A stretch of DNA of 64,000 nt from Brevibacterium marinum (lineage in GTDB: Bacteria; Actinomycetota; Actinomycetes; Actinomycetales; Brevibacteriaceae), in the NCBI RefSeq assembly GCF_011927955.1, contig NZ_JAATJN010000001.1, positions 1,798,001 through 1,862,000 on the forward strand. Reading direction: 5' to 3'. Made by a program: the position numbers and the translations under genes. Below, piece by piece: positions 27,163-35,880 of this stretch. Numbering within the stretch: the first letter of the stretch is position 1; each line of letters begins with the position of its first letter. The notes under the pieces are model-generated. The model worked only from the letters and a program-made list of their open reading frames with translations. It searched no databases and was not told where the DNA came from.

Positions 27163-28025
27163 GCACCAGGCCACCCATCGTACTGTCCATCGCCGGCACC
27201 GACCCCAGCGGGGGAGCCGGCATCCACGCGGATCTGAAGACTTTCACCGCCCGCGGAGTGCTGGGCACCACGGCCATCACGGCCCTGGTCGCGCAGAACA
27301 CCCACGGAGTCTCGCGGGTCTATCCCATCGATGACGACTTCGTCTCGGATCAGCTCGACAGCGTCTTGAATGACATGCCCGTCGACGCGACGAAGTCGGG
27401 GATGCTCGGCTCGCGTTCCCTCGTCGAACTCGTCGTCGAACGGGCAGCCCAAGGCCAATTGGGTTTCTACGCCGTGGACCCGGTCATGGTCGCCACCTCC
27501 GGACACCGACTCCTCGAGGTCGATGCCGTGGCCGCCGTCCGCGATCACCTGCTGCCGGTCTCCGACCTCATCACCCCGAACCTGCCCGAGGCGGCACTGC
27601 TGATCGGTGATGATGTGCCCGTGGCGCAGAACCCGCAGGAGATGGTGGACCAAGCCAGACAGCTGGTCGATCGCGGCCCCCGCGCGGTCCTGCTCAAGGG
27701 CGGGCACGCGATCGAAGGCGACGTCGCCGATGTCCTCGTCACCGCGGACGGCACGGTCACCGAGTTCACCCACGGGAGGGTGGCGACGCCGAACACCCAC
27801 GGCACCGGGTGCACCTTGTCGGCCGCGATCACCGCCGAGGTGGCCGTGCTCAAGCGTGGACGTGCAGTTGCCGAGGTGAGCTCGGATCTGCTGCACGAAG
27901 CCGTGGACAATGCGCTGGACTACCTGGCCCGCGCCTTGAAGTCCGCCGCCGATTGGCAGGTCAGCCTCGACCCGAAAGACGCCCACGGCCCCGTCGACCA
28001 CCAGGTCGACATCGTCCGCCGCTAG
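27159..28025 (+). CDS. thiD: Hydroxymethylpyrimidine / phosphomethylpyrimidine kinase
   Basis: A 288-residue ribokinase-fold kinase supplying HMP-PP. IAGTDPSGGAGIHADLKTF at the N-terminus, VDPVMVATSGHRLL near 108 and NTHGTGCTLSAAITAEVA near 213 (anion hole, catalytic Asp/Gly region) are diagnostic. It is the last of three overlapping thi genes and is followed after 111 bases by tenA in the same direction. Confidence 0.95.
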   Translation: MSTRPPIVLSIAGTDPSGGAGIHADLKTFTARGVLGTTAITALVAQNTHGVSRVYPIDDDFVSDQLDSVLNDMPVDATKSGMLGSRSLVELVVERAAQGQLGFYAVDPVMVATSGHRLLEVDAVAAVRDHLLPVSDLITPNLPEAALLIGDDVPVAQNPQEMVDQARQLVDRGPRAVLLKGGHAIEGDVADVLVTADGTVTEFTHGRVATPNTHGTGCTLSAAITAEVAVLKRGRAVAEVSSDLLHEAVDNALDYLARALKSAADWQVSLDPKDAHGPVDHQVDIVRR

Positions 28026-28136
28026 TCCCGAATCGCTGCCAGCCTCACTTCGCCGTGAGCTCGACTTCGCCGCCGCCCGACGGCGGCACCATGCCACAGG
28101 ACCACGAATCTGAGTCCGCGAACACAGGAGAGACCA

Positions 28137-28868
28137 ATGACGACAGACTTTTCCGCAGGCCCCCAGACGACTCAGCTCTGGAACCGTGTGCGCCCCATCC
28201 TCGAACAGATCGAGGCTCTGCCGTTCCTCGGCCAACTGGCCGACGGCAGCCTGGACGTGAAGTCCTTCACGAACTACATCATCCAGGACGGCATCTACCT
28301 CACCGGCTATGCGAAGGCGATGTCCTTCCTCGCCGCCGGGGCGAACGACCGCGACGAATCACGATTCTGGGCCGGCTCCGCGGCCGAAGCCATCACCGTC
28401 GAAGAGGAGATGCACGGAGAGCTGCTCGCCGATTCTCGTCTGGCCGCAGTACATGAGGAGCTCATCAGCAGCGGGTCCGGATTCCAGGCCTCGCCCACCA
28501 CCTTGGGTTACGTCTCGTTCCTCGTCGCCACTGCCGCAAGCCGGTCATATGGTGAAGGTGTTGCGGGGGTGCTCCCATGCTTCTGGGTGTACGCGCATAT
28601 GGGCAAGGTCCTCGTCGAGCGCGCCGGGCAGATGAGTGCCGACCACCCGTACCGGACCTGGGTCCAGACCTATGACTCTCCCGAGTTCGACGAATCGACG
28701 CGGAAGGCTGTGCAGCTGCTTGAACAGGAGCTCGAGAATGCTCCCACCGAGGTGGCCGCGAGGATGCGGGACACCTTCGAGCAGGCATGTGTGTATGAAC
28801 TCCACTTCTGGGCCTCGGCGCATGCGCTGCAGGATTGGGACGCCGCGGTGCTCGTGTCGCAGAGCTGA
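28137..28868 (+). CDS. tenA: TenA-family thiaminase II / aminopyrimidine aminohydrolase
   Basis: A 243-residue helical TenA protein. The QDGIYLTGYAKAM segment, the nucleophile region GVLPCFWVYAHMG (Cys near residue 142) and the catalytic Glu in ACVYELHFWASAH near 225 are all present. TenA releases HMP from degraded thiamine for re-use by ThiD and ThiE, which agrees with its place at the end of the thi group. AGGAGAG precedes the ATG. It may share the riboswitch-controlled transcript. Confidence 0.92.
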   Translation: MTTDFSAGPQTTQLWNRVRPILEQIEALPFLGQLADGSLDVKSFTNYIIQDGIYLTGYAKAMSFLAAGANDRDESRFWAGSAAEAITVEEEMHGELLADSRLAAVHEELISSGSGFQASPTTLGYVSFLVATAASRSYGEGVAGVLPCFWVYAHMGKVLVERAGQMSADHPYRTWVQTYDSPEFDESTRKAVQLLEQELENAPTEVAARMRDTFEQACVYELHFWASAHALQDWDAAVLVSQS

Positions 28869-29290
28869 AATTTCCCCCGCAGCCGCGGCGCCGGGTTGAA
28901 TATTCGGACTACTGGGACCCACAAACGGAGGTCTCATTCGATAGCAGGCATCGGCCGTCACGTGGGGCCTGGCACCTTCGTCTGGGCTTGTCAGTCAATC
29001 TCTCATATCCCGACTCGGTCGTCGTCCTGCATAACGTTCCCGGGCTCTTTCTGCCGAATATCGCCGTTGCATGAGTTCCACGACGAAGCTGATGAGACTC
29101 GAGTCGATGGATGTTCGTCCACTTTCAGAAAATTCGACACCATAATTGCCTTCCAAGACCTGTTCTTCGGGAGCGGCAATGTCAAAAGCTGATAGCAAAG
29201 AAAGGGTTCCACCTATTATTTCTGAATGGAATAATCCGCCTGGTAAGGCGCGTTGGGCTGCGCCCAGAAAGTAAGAACAGGAGACACACG
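28869..29290. other. Low-GC, mostly non-coding stretch after tenA
   Basis: This 422-base region, especially 29085-29230, is clearly AT-richer than its surroundings. Apart from a weak minus-strand frame (28995-29198) I see no gene, no clear terminator and no transposase remnant. Composition suggests acquired or decaying DNA. Confidence 0.5.
28995..29198 (-). CDS. Possible small hypothetical protein in the low-GC stretch
   Basis: From a TTG at 29198 a 67-residue frame reads as a plausible small acidic-to-basic protein (start LSAFDIAAPEEQVLEG, end RARERYAGRRPSRDMRD). GGTGG lies about 11 bases upstream. Codon use is AT-richer than that of the neighbours. No family is recognised and a non-coding interpretation is nearly as likely. 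Confidence 0.25.
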   Translation of the reverse strand: MLSAFDIAAPEEQVLEGNYGVEFSESGRTSIDSSLISFVVELMQRRYSAERARERYAGRRPSRDMRD

Positions 29291-29815
29291 CTAATCGCGT
29301 GGCTTGAGCTGATGGTAGAGATTCCACATCGCCAGGGCCACGATGACGAGGAACGCGGGGGTGAGGAGAAGCATCAGACCGTCCGGCTGTGAGGTGCCGA
29401 GTGACTCGGACAGTGAACCGACTAGGATCATTGCGAAGAGCAGCGCCAGGGCACCGGCCGTGATCCTCATGAACTCCATCAGGCAGTCGAAGAGGTAGCC
29501 ACGCTGCCCGTGCTGCAACCAGTATTCCTTGTGTGGAATGTTGAGGAAACGCATCGGCAGCTTCTCCCAGATCCATCGAATGGAGAAGAGAACTGCGATT
29601 CCAACACCGAGTGGGACCAGTATCGCCAAGGTCTCGCCCTTCGACGACCAGTCATCGGGCTGTCCATCTGCTCCGAAGTGACTCGGGACTTGGTTCGGCG
29701 CTCGGAACCAGAACCAGAGTGCAATGCCGATAAGCACCAGGATCGACAGCACGGCGAAGAGCAGTGCTGCGAATCCCGGCCGTCGTTTGGGCTGTGGGGC
29801 AGTAGAGGAAGTCAC
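29291..29815 (-). CDS. DUF1648-domain membrane protein
   Basis: A 174-residue membrane protein. Residues ~40-60 (PNQVPSHFGADGQPDDW) carry the DUF1648 signature, directly after the first transmembrane helix; three further hydrophobic segments follow (about 65-80, 118-138 and 148-168). DUF1648 proteins include SdpI-like immunity and envelope proteins, but no partner toxin is seen here. Function unknown. Confidence 0.8.
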   Translation of the reverse strand: MTSSTAPQPKRRPGFAALLFAVLSILVLIGIALWFWFRAPNQVPSHFGADGQPDDWSSKGETLAILVPLGVGIAVLFSIRWIWEKLPMRFLNIPHKEYWLQHGQRGYLFDCLMEFMRITAGALALLFAMILVGSLSESLGTSQPDGLMLLLTPAFLVIVALAMWNLYHQLKPRD

Positions 29816-29849
29816 CCTGCCAGGCTACCGACTACGGTCGGCATACTGC

Positions 29850-30065
29850 TCAGGCACGGCGGCCCTCGGGTGGATCGTCAGCGATGCCGTTCATCGGACC
29901 GAGCGCGCCCAGCGCATGCCAACCACGACGCAGCGTGGTCCAGAGGAGGACATGGTCGACCTCCATAAGAGGCACACGGTCATGTCGCGGACAGGCAAAA
30001 CGTCCGACGAAGAACACGATGGTTGTGAAACACACACCGATGATGAATAGTATCAGCAGATCCAT
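29850..30065 (-). CDS. Small one-TM hypothetical protein
   Basis: A 71-residue protein starting at ATG 30065, chosen because GGAGG stands at ideal spacing; the frame continues open upstream without a better start. It opens with one hydrophobic helix (LLILFIIGVCFTTIVFFVG) and continues with a polar basic tail. Unknown family. It lies between the ECF sigma gene and the DUF1648 gene, all in one direction. Confidence 0.65.
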   Translation of the reverse strand: MDLLILFIIGVCFTTIVFFVGRFACPRHDRVPLMEVDHVLLWTTLRRGWHALGALGPMNGIADDPPEGRRA

Positions 30066-30167
30066 GACGGCCTCCTCACACCCGACTCGAATGCTTGATT
30101 CCATCTTCTCGCTAAATCGTTGATAAAGATAGGGGGCGTGGGCCAGACCCAAGTGAATGGTCGGCGG

Positions 30168-31517
30168 TCAATCGCGAGGGTGCGATGGAACGCCCCTCCG
30201 ACCGACGGCGTCTCTGTCATCGCCTCGGGCTTTGGCCAGAAGAACGTCACGTTCGCGATCATTGGCGGCCAGGGAGGCCGCACGTTCGAACTCGGCGTGG
30301 GCCTCTCGCCTTCGTCCGAGGCGGGCGAGAAGTTCGCCCCGGACACTCGGAATGAGATGGAGTGTGGCCGAGGTCCCGCCCGCAGCGAGATCATCGACGA
30401 TGTCGAGTCCGGCAGCGGGCCCGTTCGCCTCGGCGATCGCAATCGCGCGGTTGAGCTCGGTGACCGGCGAGGGCGTCACCCGGTTGAGGTCGCCGTACAG
30501 GGCCGCAATTCGTTGCCAGTCGGTCGAGGCCACAGACTCGGATTCGGCATGACAGGAGGCGATCATCGCCTGCAGCGTGTAGGACCCGCGGCTGTCGCGA
30601 AGCTCCGTCGCCCTCTGCAGGCTGCGCCGGCCGAGTCGCAGCAGCGAGCGATCCCATGCCGACCGATCCTGATCGGCCAACAGGATCGGCGTCCCGTCGG
30701 GCTCGAGTCGCGAGGGGAAACGCGCGGCGGTGAAGGCCATCAGTGACACGAGCCCATGGACCTCGGGCTCACGAGACAGCAGCCCGGCGGTGATGCGGGC
30801 CAGACGCAGTGCCTCCATCGCCAGGCCGGGGCGCATCCAATCGGGCCCTGAGGCAGCGACATGGCCCTCGGAGAACATGAGATAGAGGACCCCGAGGACG
30901 CCGCCCAGACGCTCGGACCGTTCATTCTCCGGGGGAAGCTCGAACGGCACATCGGCTCGAGCGAGTGCCTTCTTCGCGCGAACGATTCGCTGCTGGACAG
31001 TCGTGACGGGGATGAGGAACGCGCGGGCGATCTGCTCGGTGGAGAGACCGCCGACGACCCGCAGGGTGAGTGCAAGCTGTGCCGGTCGACTGAGCACCGG
31101 ATGGCACGAGATGAAGATGAGGCGGAGGACGTCGTCGTCGATCGAGTCCGGGTCCCAGAGCAGTGCCCCAGCGGATCCGTCCTGTCCGTCATCGAGGTTC
31201 TCAGCCAGCATCGCGATCCGTTCGTCGAAGCGGTCGCGGCGACGCCATGTGTCGATGGCCCGGCGTTTGGCGACCGTCGTCAGCCAGGCCGCCGGGTTGG
31301 CGGGGACACCCGAGTGCGGCCACTGGGCCAGCGCCTCGGCGACGGCTTCCTGGGCCAGGTCCTCGGCGAAGCCGAAATCGCCGACGTGGCGGCTCAGGCC
31401 GGCGGTGATCTTCGCCGCCTCGATCCGCCACGTCGCCGCGACTACGCGAGCGATGGACTCGGTATCGTTCGCCGGGGCCCCGTTCACTGTCCGGAGGAGG
31501 TCCCTTCGGCGATCCAT
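30168..31517 (-). CDS. ECF42-type RNA polymerase sigma factor
   Basis: A 449-residue sigma factor. Sigma-70 region 2 (FAEDLAQEAVAEALAQWP, AWLTTVAKRRAIDTWRRR) and region 4 (LSTEQIARAFLIPVTTVQQR) occupy the first ~180 residues; the remaining ~260 are a helical, TPR-like extension (LMFSEGHVAAS, NRAIAIAEANGPAAGL). This long C-terminus plus an adjacent DGPF protein is typical of the ECF42 group, which uses no ordinary anti-sigma factor. ATG 31517 has AAGGA upstream and lies inside the end of the DGPF gene (34-base overlap). Its regulon is unknown. Confidence 0.92.
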   Translation of the reverse strand: MDRRRDLLRTVNGAPANDTESIARVVAATWRIEAAKITAGLSRHVGDFGFAEDLAQEAVAEALAQWPHSGVPANPAAWLTTVAKRRAIDTWRRRDRFDERIAMLAENLDDGQDGSAGALLWDPDSIDDDVLRLIFISCHPVLSRPAQLALTLRVVGGLSTEQIARAFLIPVTTVQQRIVRAKKALARADVPFELPPENERSERLGGVLGVLYLMFSEGHVAASGPDWMRPGLAMEALRLARITAGLLSREPEVHGLVSLMAFTAARFPSRLEPDGTPILLADQDRSAWDRSLLRLGRRSLQRATELRDSRGSYTLQAMIASCHAESESVASTDWQRIAALYGDLNRVTPSPVTELNRAIAIAEANGPAAGLDIVDDLAAGGTSATLHLIPSVRGELLARLGRRREAHAEFERAASLAANDRERDVLLAKARGDDRDAVGRRGVPSHPRD

Positions 31518-31909
31518 TCCTGTTCCTTCTGGATCCACTCATTGTCCTGAGGGAAGTCCTCCGGACCGTTGATCCGACGAACCTCCATCTGGGATCCCGC
31601 ATCCAGGGGAGCGCGTTTGGCCCACTCGACTGCCTCTTCCTGCGAGGAGACCTCGACGATCCAGAACCCGTTGAAAAGCTCTCTCAGCTCGCCATAGGGC
31701 CCATCGGTGGCAACCGGGTCGTCGTCGCTGAAATCGACGACACTGCCTTCGGACGGGTCGGACAGCCCCGCCGCGTCGGAGAGGACTCCGGCGTTGACCA
31801 TCGATTCGTTGTAGGCACCCATCGCCGCGATGATCTCTTCGAAATCGGTGTTCTCGGCAGCATCGACCGCGGCCTGGTCGATATCGCGCATAATGAGCAT
31901 GAACTTCAT
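31484..31909 (-). CDS. YCII/DGPF-domain protein, partner of the ECF42 sigma factor
   Basis: A 141-residue ferredoxin-like YCII-domain protein. MKFMLIMRDIDQAAVD opens it and TDGPYGELRELFNGFWIVEV near residue 70 is the DGPF motif. AAGGAG precedes ATG 31909. DGPF proteins accompany ECF41/ECF42 sigma genes and are thought to be controlled by, or to act with, that sigma factor; the biochemical role is not settled. It overlaps the sigma gene downstream. Confidence 0.9.
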   Translation of the reverse strand: MKFMLIMRDIDQAAVDAAENTDFEEIIAAMGAYNESMVNAGVLSDAAGLSDPSEGSVVDFSDDDPVATDGPYGELRELFNGFWIVEVSSQEEAVEWAKRAPLDAGSQMEVRRINGPEDFPQDNEWIQKEQEWIAEGTSSGQ

Positions 31910-32058
31910 GATGACTCCTTCATCATCGAGATGTCGGAAGGTCTCGGACAAGACCCTCTCACCCACTGCGTCGAACCAGCTTAAGTCGGATCGACACCTT
32001 AGGGGAAGAAATCTCTGCCGGTTTCACAGATCGGACCGAAGAGGGCACCACAGGAGTC

Positions 32059-33309
32059 TCAGGTGTAGCTCAGAGCCAAAGCCTCGACGGCAGCGGACAC
32101 GGTCTGCGCCGCTCGGTGCCCGTCGTCATCGGAGATGCCTGTCGGAAAGGTGAACCGGACACTTGTCTTCGCGACGTCGGCGTCGATGCCCAGAGCTGTG
32201 AGAACGTGCGAGGGCTCATCCGATCCGACGGCGCAGGCCGAACCGCTCGATGCCGTGACCCCGAGTCGTTCGAGTTCGAGCAGCACGGCCTCACCACTGG
32301 TATCGGAGAAGCAGAACGACGCATGGTTCGGTGTCCTCGCCGCGGCGCTGCCGGTGAGGAAGACACCAGGAACGGTTCCCAGCACCTCGGCGATGAAATC
32401 GTCCCGGATGGCCCGGACATGGTCGGCGGCCTCGGCGCGTTCCGCCTCGGCGAGTTCCAGGGCGGTGGCAAAGGCGACAGCCAGGGCCACGTTCTCCGTC
32501 CCCGATCGGCGCCCGGACTCCTGACCGCCGCCGTGGATGAGCGGTTCGAGTGGGGTCCGTGCGCGGATCGCGGCGACTCCGATCCCCTTCGGCGCACCGA
32601 CCTTGTGCCCGGCGAGGCTCATGGCGTCGACGCCGAGCCCATTCAACGGCAGCCATCCAGCGGCCTGCACCGCATCGGTGTGGAAGAGCGCGCCGGCATC
32701 GTGGGTGACGCCGGCCAGGGCTGCGATATCGGCGACCGTGCCGATCTCGTTGTTCGCATACCCCAGGCTGACCAGCAGCGTGTCCTCGCGCAGCACCGAC
32801 CGGAGCGCATCGACGGTGATCGTGCCGTCGGGTTCGACAGGCACCTGCGTGACTAAGAACCCGTGCCGACGAGCCAGGAAATCCGCCGAGGCGAGCACCG
32901 CTTCATGTTCGAGGGCAGACGTCACGATATGCTGCCGAGGTGCCGAACCGTCAGATCCGCCACCTGCGCCGCCCCCGGCGCGCATGTCCGCGCGAGCAAC
33001 GGCGCGCGCGTCTGCCCGGGCTTCGGCTCCGAGCGCCATCCCGATGATCGCGAGATTGTCGGATTCGGTGCCGCCGCTGGTGAAGATGATGTCGGTGCTG
33101 CGCATGCCCAGAACCTTCGCGACGCGGCGGCGTGCGTCCTTGAGCGCCTCGGCCGAGGTGCGGCCGACCTCGTGATGGCTCGATGGGTTGCCGAACGCAC
33201 CGGTCAGGTACGGCCAGGCGGCTTCGAGGGCTTCCCTGCGCACGGGTGCCGCCGAGGCGGTGTCGAGATAGAGCGGAGGCCGCGAATCCGGCTGTCGGTC
33301 GAATGCCAT
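32059..33309 (-). CDS. nadS: Cysteine desulfurase of the NAD cluster (NadS-like)
   Basis: A 416-residue class V PLP enzyme of the NifS/IscS group. It shows YLDTASAAPV at the start, TSGGTESDNLAI near 77, HTDAVQAAGW with VDAMSLAGHKVGAPKGIGV (PLP Lys near 235), and the sulfur-carrying Cys in SSGSACAVG near 365. It releases sulfur from cysteine for Fe-S assembly; beside nadA-nadB-nadC it most likely supplies the NadA 4Fe-4S cluster. An inserted Ala/Arg/Gly tract (RADARAVARADMRAGGG) near residues 95-118 is foreign to the family core. It begins one base after nadC ends. Confidence 0.88.
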   Translation of the reverse strand: MAFDRQPDSRPPLYLDTASAAPVRREALEAAWPYLTGAFGNPSSHHEVGRTSAEALKDARRRVAKVLGMRSTDIIFTSGGTESDNLAIIGMALGAEARADARAVARADMRAGGGAGGGSDGSAPRQHIVTSALEHEAVLASADFLARRHGFLVTQVPVEPDGTITVDALRSVLREDTLLVSLGYANNEIGTVADIAALAGVTHDAGALFHTDAVQAAGWLPLNGLGVDAMSLAGHKVGAPKGIGVAAIRARTPLEPLIHGGGQESGRRSGTENVALAVAFATALELAEAERAEAADHVRAIRDDFIAEVLGTVPGVFLTGSAAARTPNHASFCFSDTSGEAVLLELERLGVTASSGSACAVGSDEPSHVLTALGIDADVAKTSVRFTFPTGISDDDGHRAAQTVSAAVEALALSYT

Positions 33310-33310
33310 C

Positions 33311-34252
33311 TCAGTCGTAATCCAGAACGGTGTCGGACTCCAGAGCGGTGTCGGATCCCAGATCGGTGTCGGACTCCGGGCCGATGTCAGGCTTCAGATC
33401 GAGGTCGAGTCCCAGGTCGATCGCGCGCACACTGTGGGTCAGCGCCCCGGAGGAGATGACGTCGACGCCGGTGGCCGCGATGTCCGCGACGGTGTCGAGG
33501 GTGACGTTGCCGCTGGCCTCGACGACGGCACGCCCGGCGATGAGTTCGACTCCGGAGCGCAGATCGTCCAGGGAGAAGTTGTCGAGCATGATGATGTCGG
33601 CACCACCGTCGAGCACGGGCGCGATCTGTTCGAGCCGGTCGACCTCGACCTCGATGGTCGTCGTATGGGACAGTCGGGCGCGCGCCGACCGGATCGCAGC
33701 GGTCACGTCGTGGTCCTGCCCGGCGAGGACGCCGAGATGGTTGTCCTTGACCATGACCGCATCCGAGAGCCCGAACCGGTGGTTGTGCCCGCCCCCGCAG
33801 CGTACGGCGTGCTTGTCGAAGGCACGCAGGCCCGGCGTGGTCTTGCGGGTGTCGGCGATCCGCACGCGCTCGCCCGCCGAGGTCGATGCTGCGGCGTCGA
33901 CGAAGGCCCTGGTCCGGGTCGCGATCCCACTCATCCGCTGGCAGAAGTTCAGCGCGATCCGCTCCGCCCGCAGCACCGCCCGGGCCGGGCCCGTGACGGT
34001 CGCCAGAATGTCACCGGGGGAGAAGGCGTCGCCATCGGCTGCGGCCAGTTCCACCTGGACGCCGAGGTCGATGAGGGAGAAGGTCCTGGCGAAGACCGCG
34101 CCACCGGCAAAGACGCCGGCCTCCCTTGCGCGCAGCACCGCCGTCGCCGGGGCGCCGGCCGGGACGAACGTGTCACCGGTGATGTCGCCCCAGGGGGCGT
34201 CCTCGTCGATGGCGAGGTGAAGCGCTGCGTCGATCGTTGCGGCTGTCAGCAT
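33311..34252 (-). CDS. nadC: Nicotinate-nucleotide pyrophosphorylase (quinolinate phosphoribosyltransferase)
   Basis: A 313-residue type II phosphoribosyltransferase that turns quinolinate and PRPP into nicotinate mononucleotide. Diagnostic runs are LNFCQRMSGIATRTRAFVDA, ADTRKTTPGLRAFDKHAVRC, GGGHNHRFGLSDAVMVKDNH and IMLDNFSLDDL. ATG 34252 overlaps the nadB end by seven bases. The normal C-terminus is reached near IDLGLDL; after it about 28 extra residues come from an 18-bp repeat array. Confidence 0.95.
   Translation of the reverse strand: MLTAATIDAALHLAIDEDAPWGDITGDTFVPAGAPATAVLRAREAGVFAGGAVFARTFSLIDLGVQVELAAADGDAFSPGDILATVTGPARAVLRAERIALNFCQRMSGIATRTRAFVDAAASTSAGERVRIADTRKTTPGLRAFDKHAVRCGGGHNHRFGLSDAVMVKDNHLGVLAGQDHDVTAAIRSARARLSHTTTIEVEVDRLEQIAPVLDGGADIIMLDNFSLDDLRSGVELIAGRAVVEASGNVTLDTVADIAATGVDVISSGALTHSVRAIDLGLDLDLKPDIGPESDTDLGSDTALESDTVLDYD
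33324..33413. repeat. In-frame 18-bp minisatellite at the nadC 3' end
   Basis: Five 18-bp units start at 33324, 33342, 33360, 33378 and 33396 (consensus AGANCGGTGTCGGACTCC), the last two degenerate. On the coding strand they give a repeated acidic S-D-T-(V/A/D)-L-(D/E/G) tail after the enzyme core. Confidence 0.75.
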
Positions 34253-35874
34253 GAGGCGGCCTCCTGAAGCGGGGGAGTCGTGTGGGCAGGGAAGTCCGAG
34301 CGGGTGTGGGCTCCACGACTTTCCCTCCGCGCGAGTGCATGAGATGCGATGGACTGGGCGATGAGTGCGAGGTTGGCGGACTCGATCTCCTCGACGATGC
34401 CTGCCGCGGTCGGCTCCTCGTTCGCGGTGACGGCGTCGTCTGCGGTGACGGCGGCGTCTGCGGTGCGGTGAGTCGGTCCACCCTCGCCGAGGCGCTCGAG
34501 CAGTGACCGCAGCCCCTGACCATCGCGTTCGACCCCGAGGTGTGCCCACGCCAGAGTCTGGAGATCTCCGCGAGAGATCGCTCGGTTACCGCCTGCTGCG
34601 GCGTCGAGATGGATGCTGCCGAACCGAGGTGCAGCGGCGGATACCGGTGCCCAGGACCGATGATTCGTCGCCGGCGTCGTCTCGAGGTCCGCATCGACGG
34701 CCTCGGCCGCTCGCGCACTGAACACGACTCCCTCGAGCAGGGAGTTCGAGGCGAGCCGATTGGCTCCGTGGACTCCGGTGCACGCGACCTCGCCGACGGC
34801 GAAGAGACCGGGGAGAGAGGTGCGTCCATCCACGTCGGTGGCGATGCCGCCCATGAAGTAGTGGGCGGCAGGGGTGACCGGGATGAGATCCGAGGTGAGG
34901 TCGAATCCCCGCTCGGCGAGGACCCGGGCGATGTTCGGAAAGTGGGCCGAGACCTCGGGGACCGATCGTGCATTCAGATAGCAGGGGAGACCGTCCTGTA
35001 CGGCCATTCTGCGGTGGATCGCCCGGGCCACGACATCACGGGGCGCCAGCTCGCCTCGGCGATCGACCTCGGGCATGAACCGTTGACCGTGAGCGTCGAG
35101 GAGGAACGCCCCGGCACCGCGGACGGCCTCGGAGATGAGGAATCCGGATCCGGCCAGGGCCGTGGGATGGAACTGGTAGAACTCCATGTCGCGGGCGGCG
35201 GCACCGGCGCGGATGGCGGCGGCGAGCCCATCGCCGGTGGCTGCTGCGGGATTCGTCGTGTGTGCGTAGAGCTGCCCTGCTCCGCCCGTGGCCAGCACCA
35301 CGGCATCCGCGAAGAGCTGTTCGCGGATGCCGTCCCGAAGCACCTGCACTCCGGCGGCTTTGCGCCCCGCGCCGGTGCCAGACGGTGTCAAAGAAGTGAC
35401 CAGGTCGAGGAGCATCGTGTGGTCGAGCAGGCGGACAGTGCCAACAGCGACGGCGGCGCGGAGTGCTGTCGTCAGCGCCTCGATGATCGCTTCGCCGGTG
35501 GCATCCCCTCCGGCGTGGAGGATGCGCGGGAACGAGTGGGCTCCTTCCAGGCCGCGTGCCCAGTGACCGTCATCGTCGCGGTCGAAGGCGACCCCGGCGG
35601 CGGCGAGTTCGAGGATCCGCTCGGGTCCTTCTGTGCACAGCAGACGCACGGCCTCGGCATCGCTGAGCCCGGCTCCGGCAGAGAGGGTGTCGGCGATATG
35701 CGATCCGACGGTGTCATCGGCGCCGAGCACCCCGGCGATCCCGCCCTGGGCCCAGGTGGTGTTCGAGTCGCCGAGGCGGTCCTTCGTCACGACGGTGACC
35801 TCGTGTCTGCCCGCCAGACGCAGAGCGGTGCTCAGGCCCGCGATCCCGGTACCGATGATGAGTACGTGAGACAT
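34246..35874 (-). CDS. nadB: L-aspartate oxidase
   Basis: A 542-residue FAD enzyme that oxidises aspartate to iminoaspartate, the first step of de novo NAD synthesis. The dinucleotide motif IIGTGIAGLSTAL is at the N-terminus, then SNTTWAQGGIAG, ARDMEFYQFHPTAL near 240, and VHGANRLASNSLLEG near 375 with the substrate Arg. It lies between nadA (6 bases away) and nadC (overlapping), consistent with a single operon. A variable Ala/Thr/Val stretch separates the FAD domain from the C-terminal helical domain. Confidence 0.96.
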   Translation of the reverse strand: MSHVLIIGTGIAGLSTALRLAGRHEVTVVTKDRLGDSNTTWAQGGIAGVLGADDTVGSHIADTLSAGAGLSDAEAVRLLCTEGPERILELAAAGVAFDRDDDGHWARGLEGAHSFPRILHAGGDATGEAIIEALTTALRAAVAVGTVRLLDHTMLLDLVTSLTPSGTGAGRKAAGVQVLRDGIREQLFADAVVLATGGAGQLYAHTTNPAAATGDGLAAAIRAGAAARDMEFYQFHPTALAGSGFLISEAVRGAGAFLLDAHGQRFMPEVDRRGELAPRDVVARAIHRRMAVQDGLPCYLNARSVPEVSAHFPNIARVLAERGFDLTSDLIPVTPAAHYFMGGIATDVDGRTSLPGLFAVGEVACTGVHGANRLASNSLLEGVVFSARAAEAVDADLETTPATNHRSWAPVSAAAPRFGSIHLDAAAGGNRAISRGDLQTLAWAHLGVERDGQGLRSLLERLGEGGPTHRTADAAVTADDAVTANEEPTAAGIVEEIESANLALIAQSIASHALARRESRGAHTRSDFPAHTTPPLQEAASC

Positions 35875-35880
35875 GCGTGT

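Noticed and set aside
26910-28235. 441-residue minus-strand frame
   Set aside because: Antisense of thiE and thiD, both with intact motifs.
28869-29290. tRNA or small stable RNA in the gap after tenA
   Set aside because: No T-loop or cloverleaf pattern and no strong stem was found.
29510-30050. Plus-strand frames of 100-150 residues
   Set aside because: They lie opposite the DUF1648 and small membrane genes and have no ribosome-binding site.
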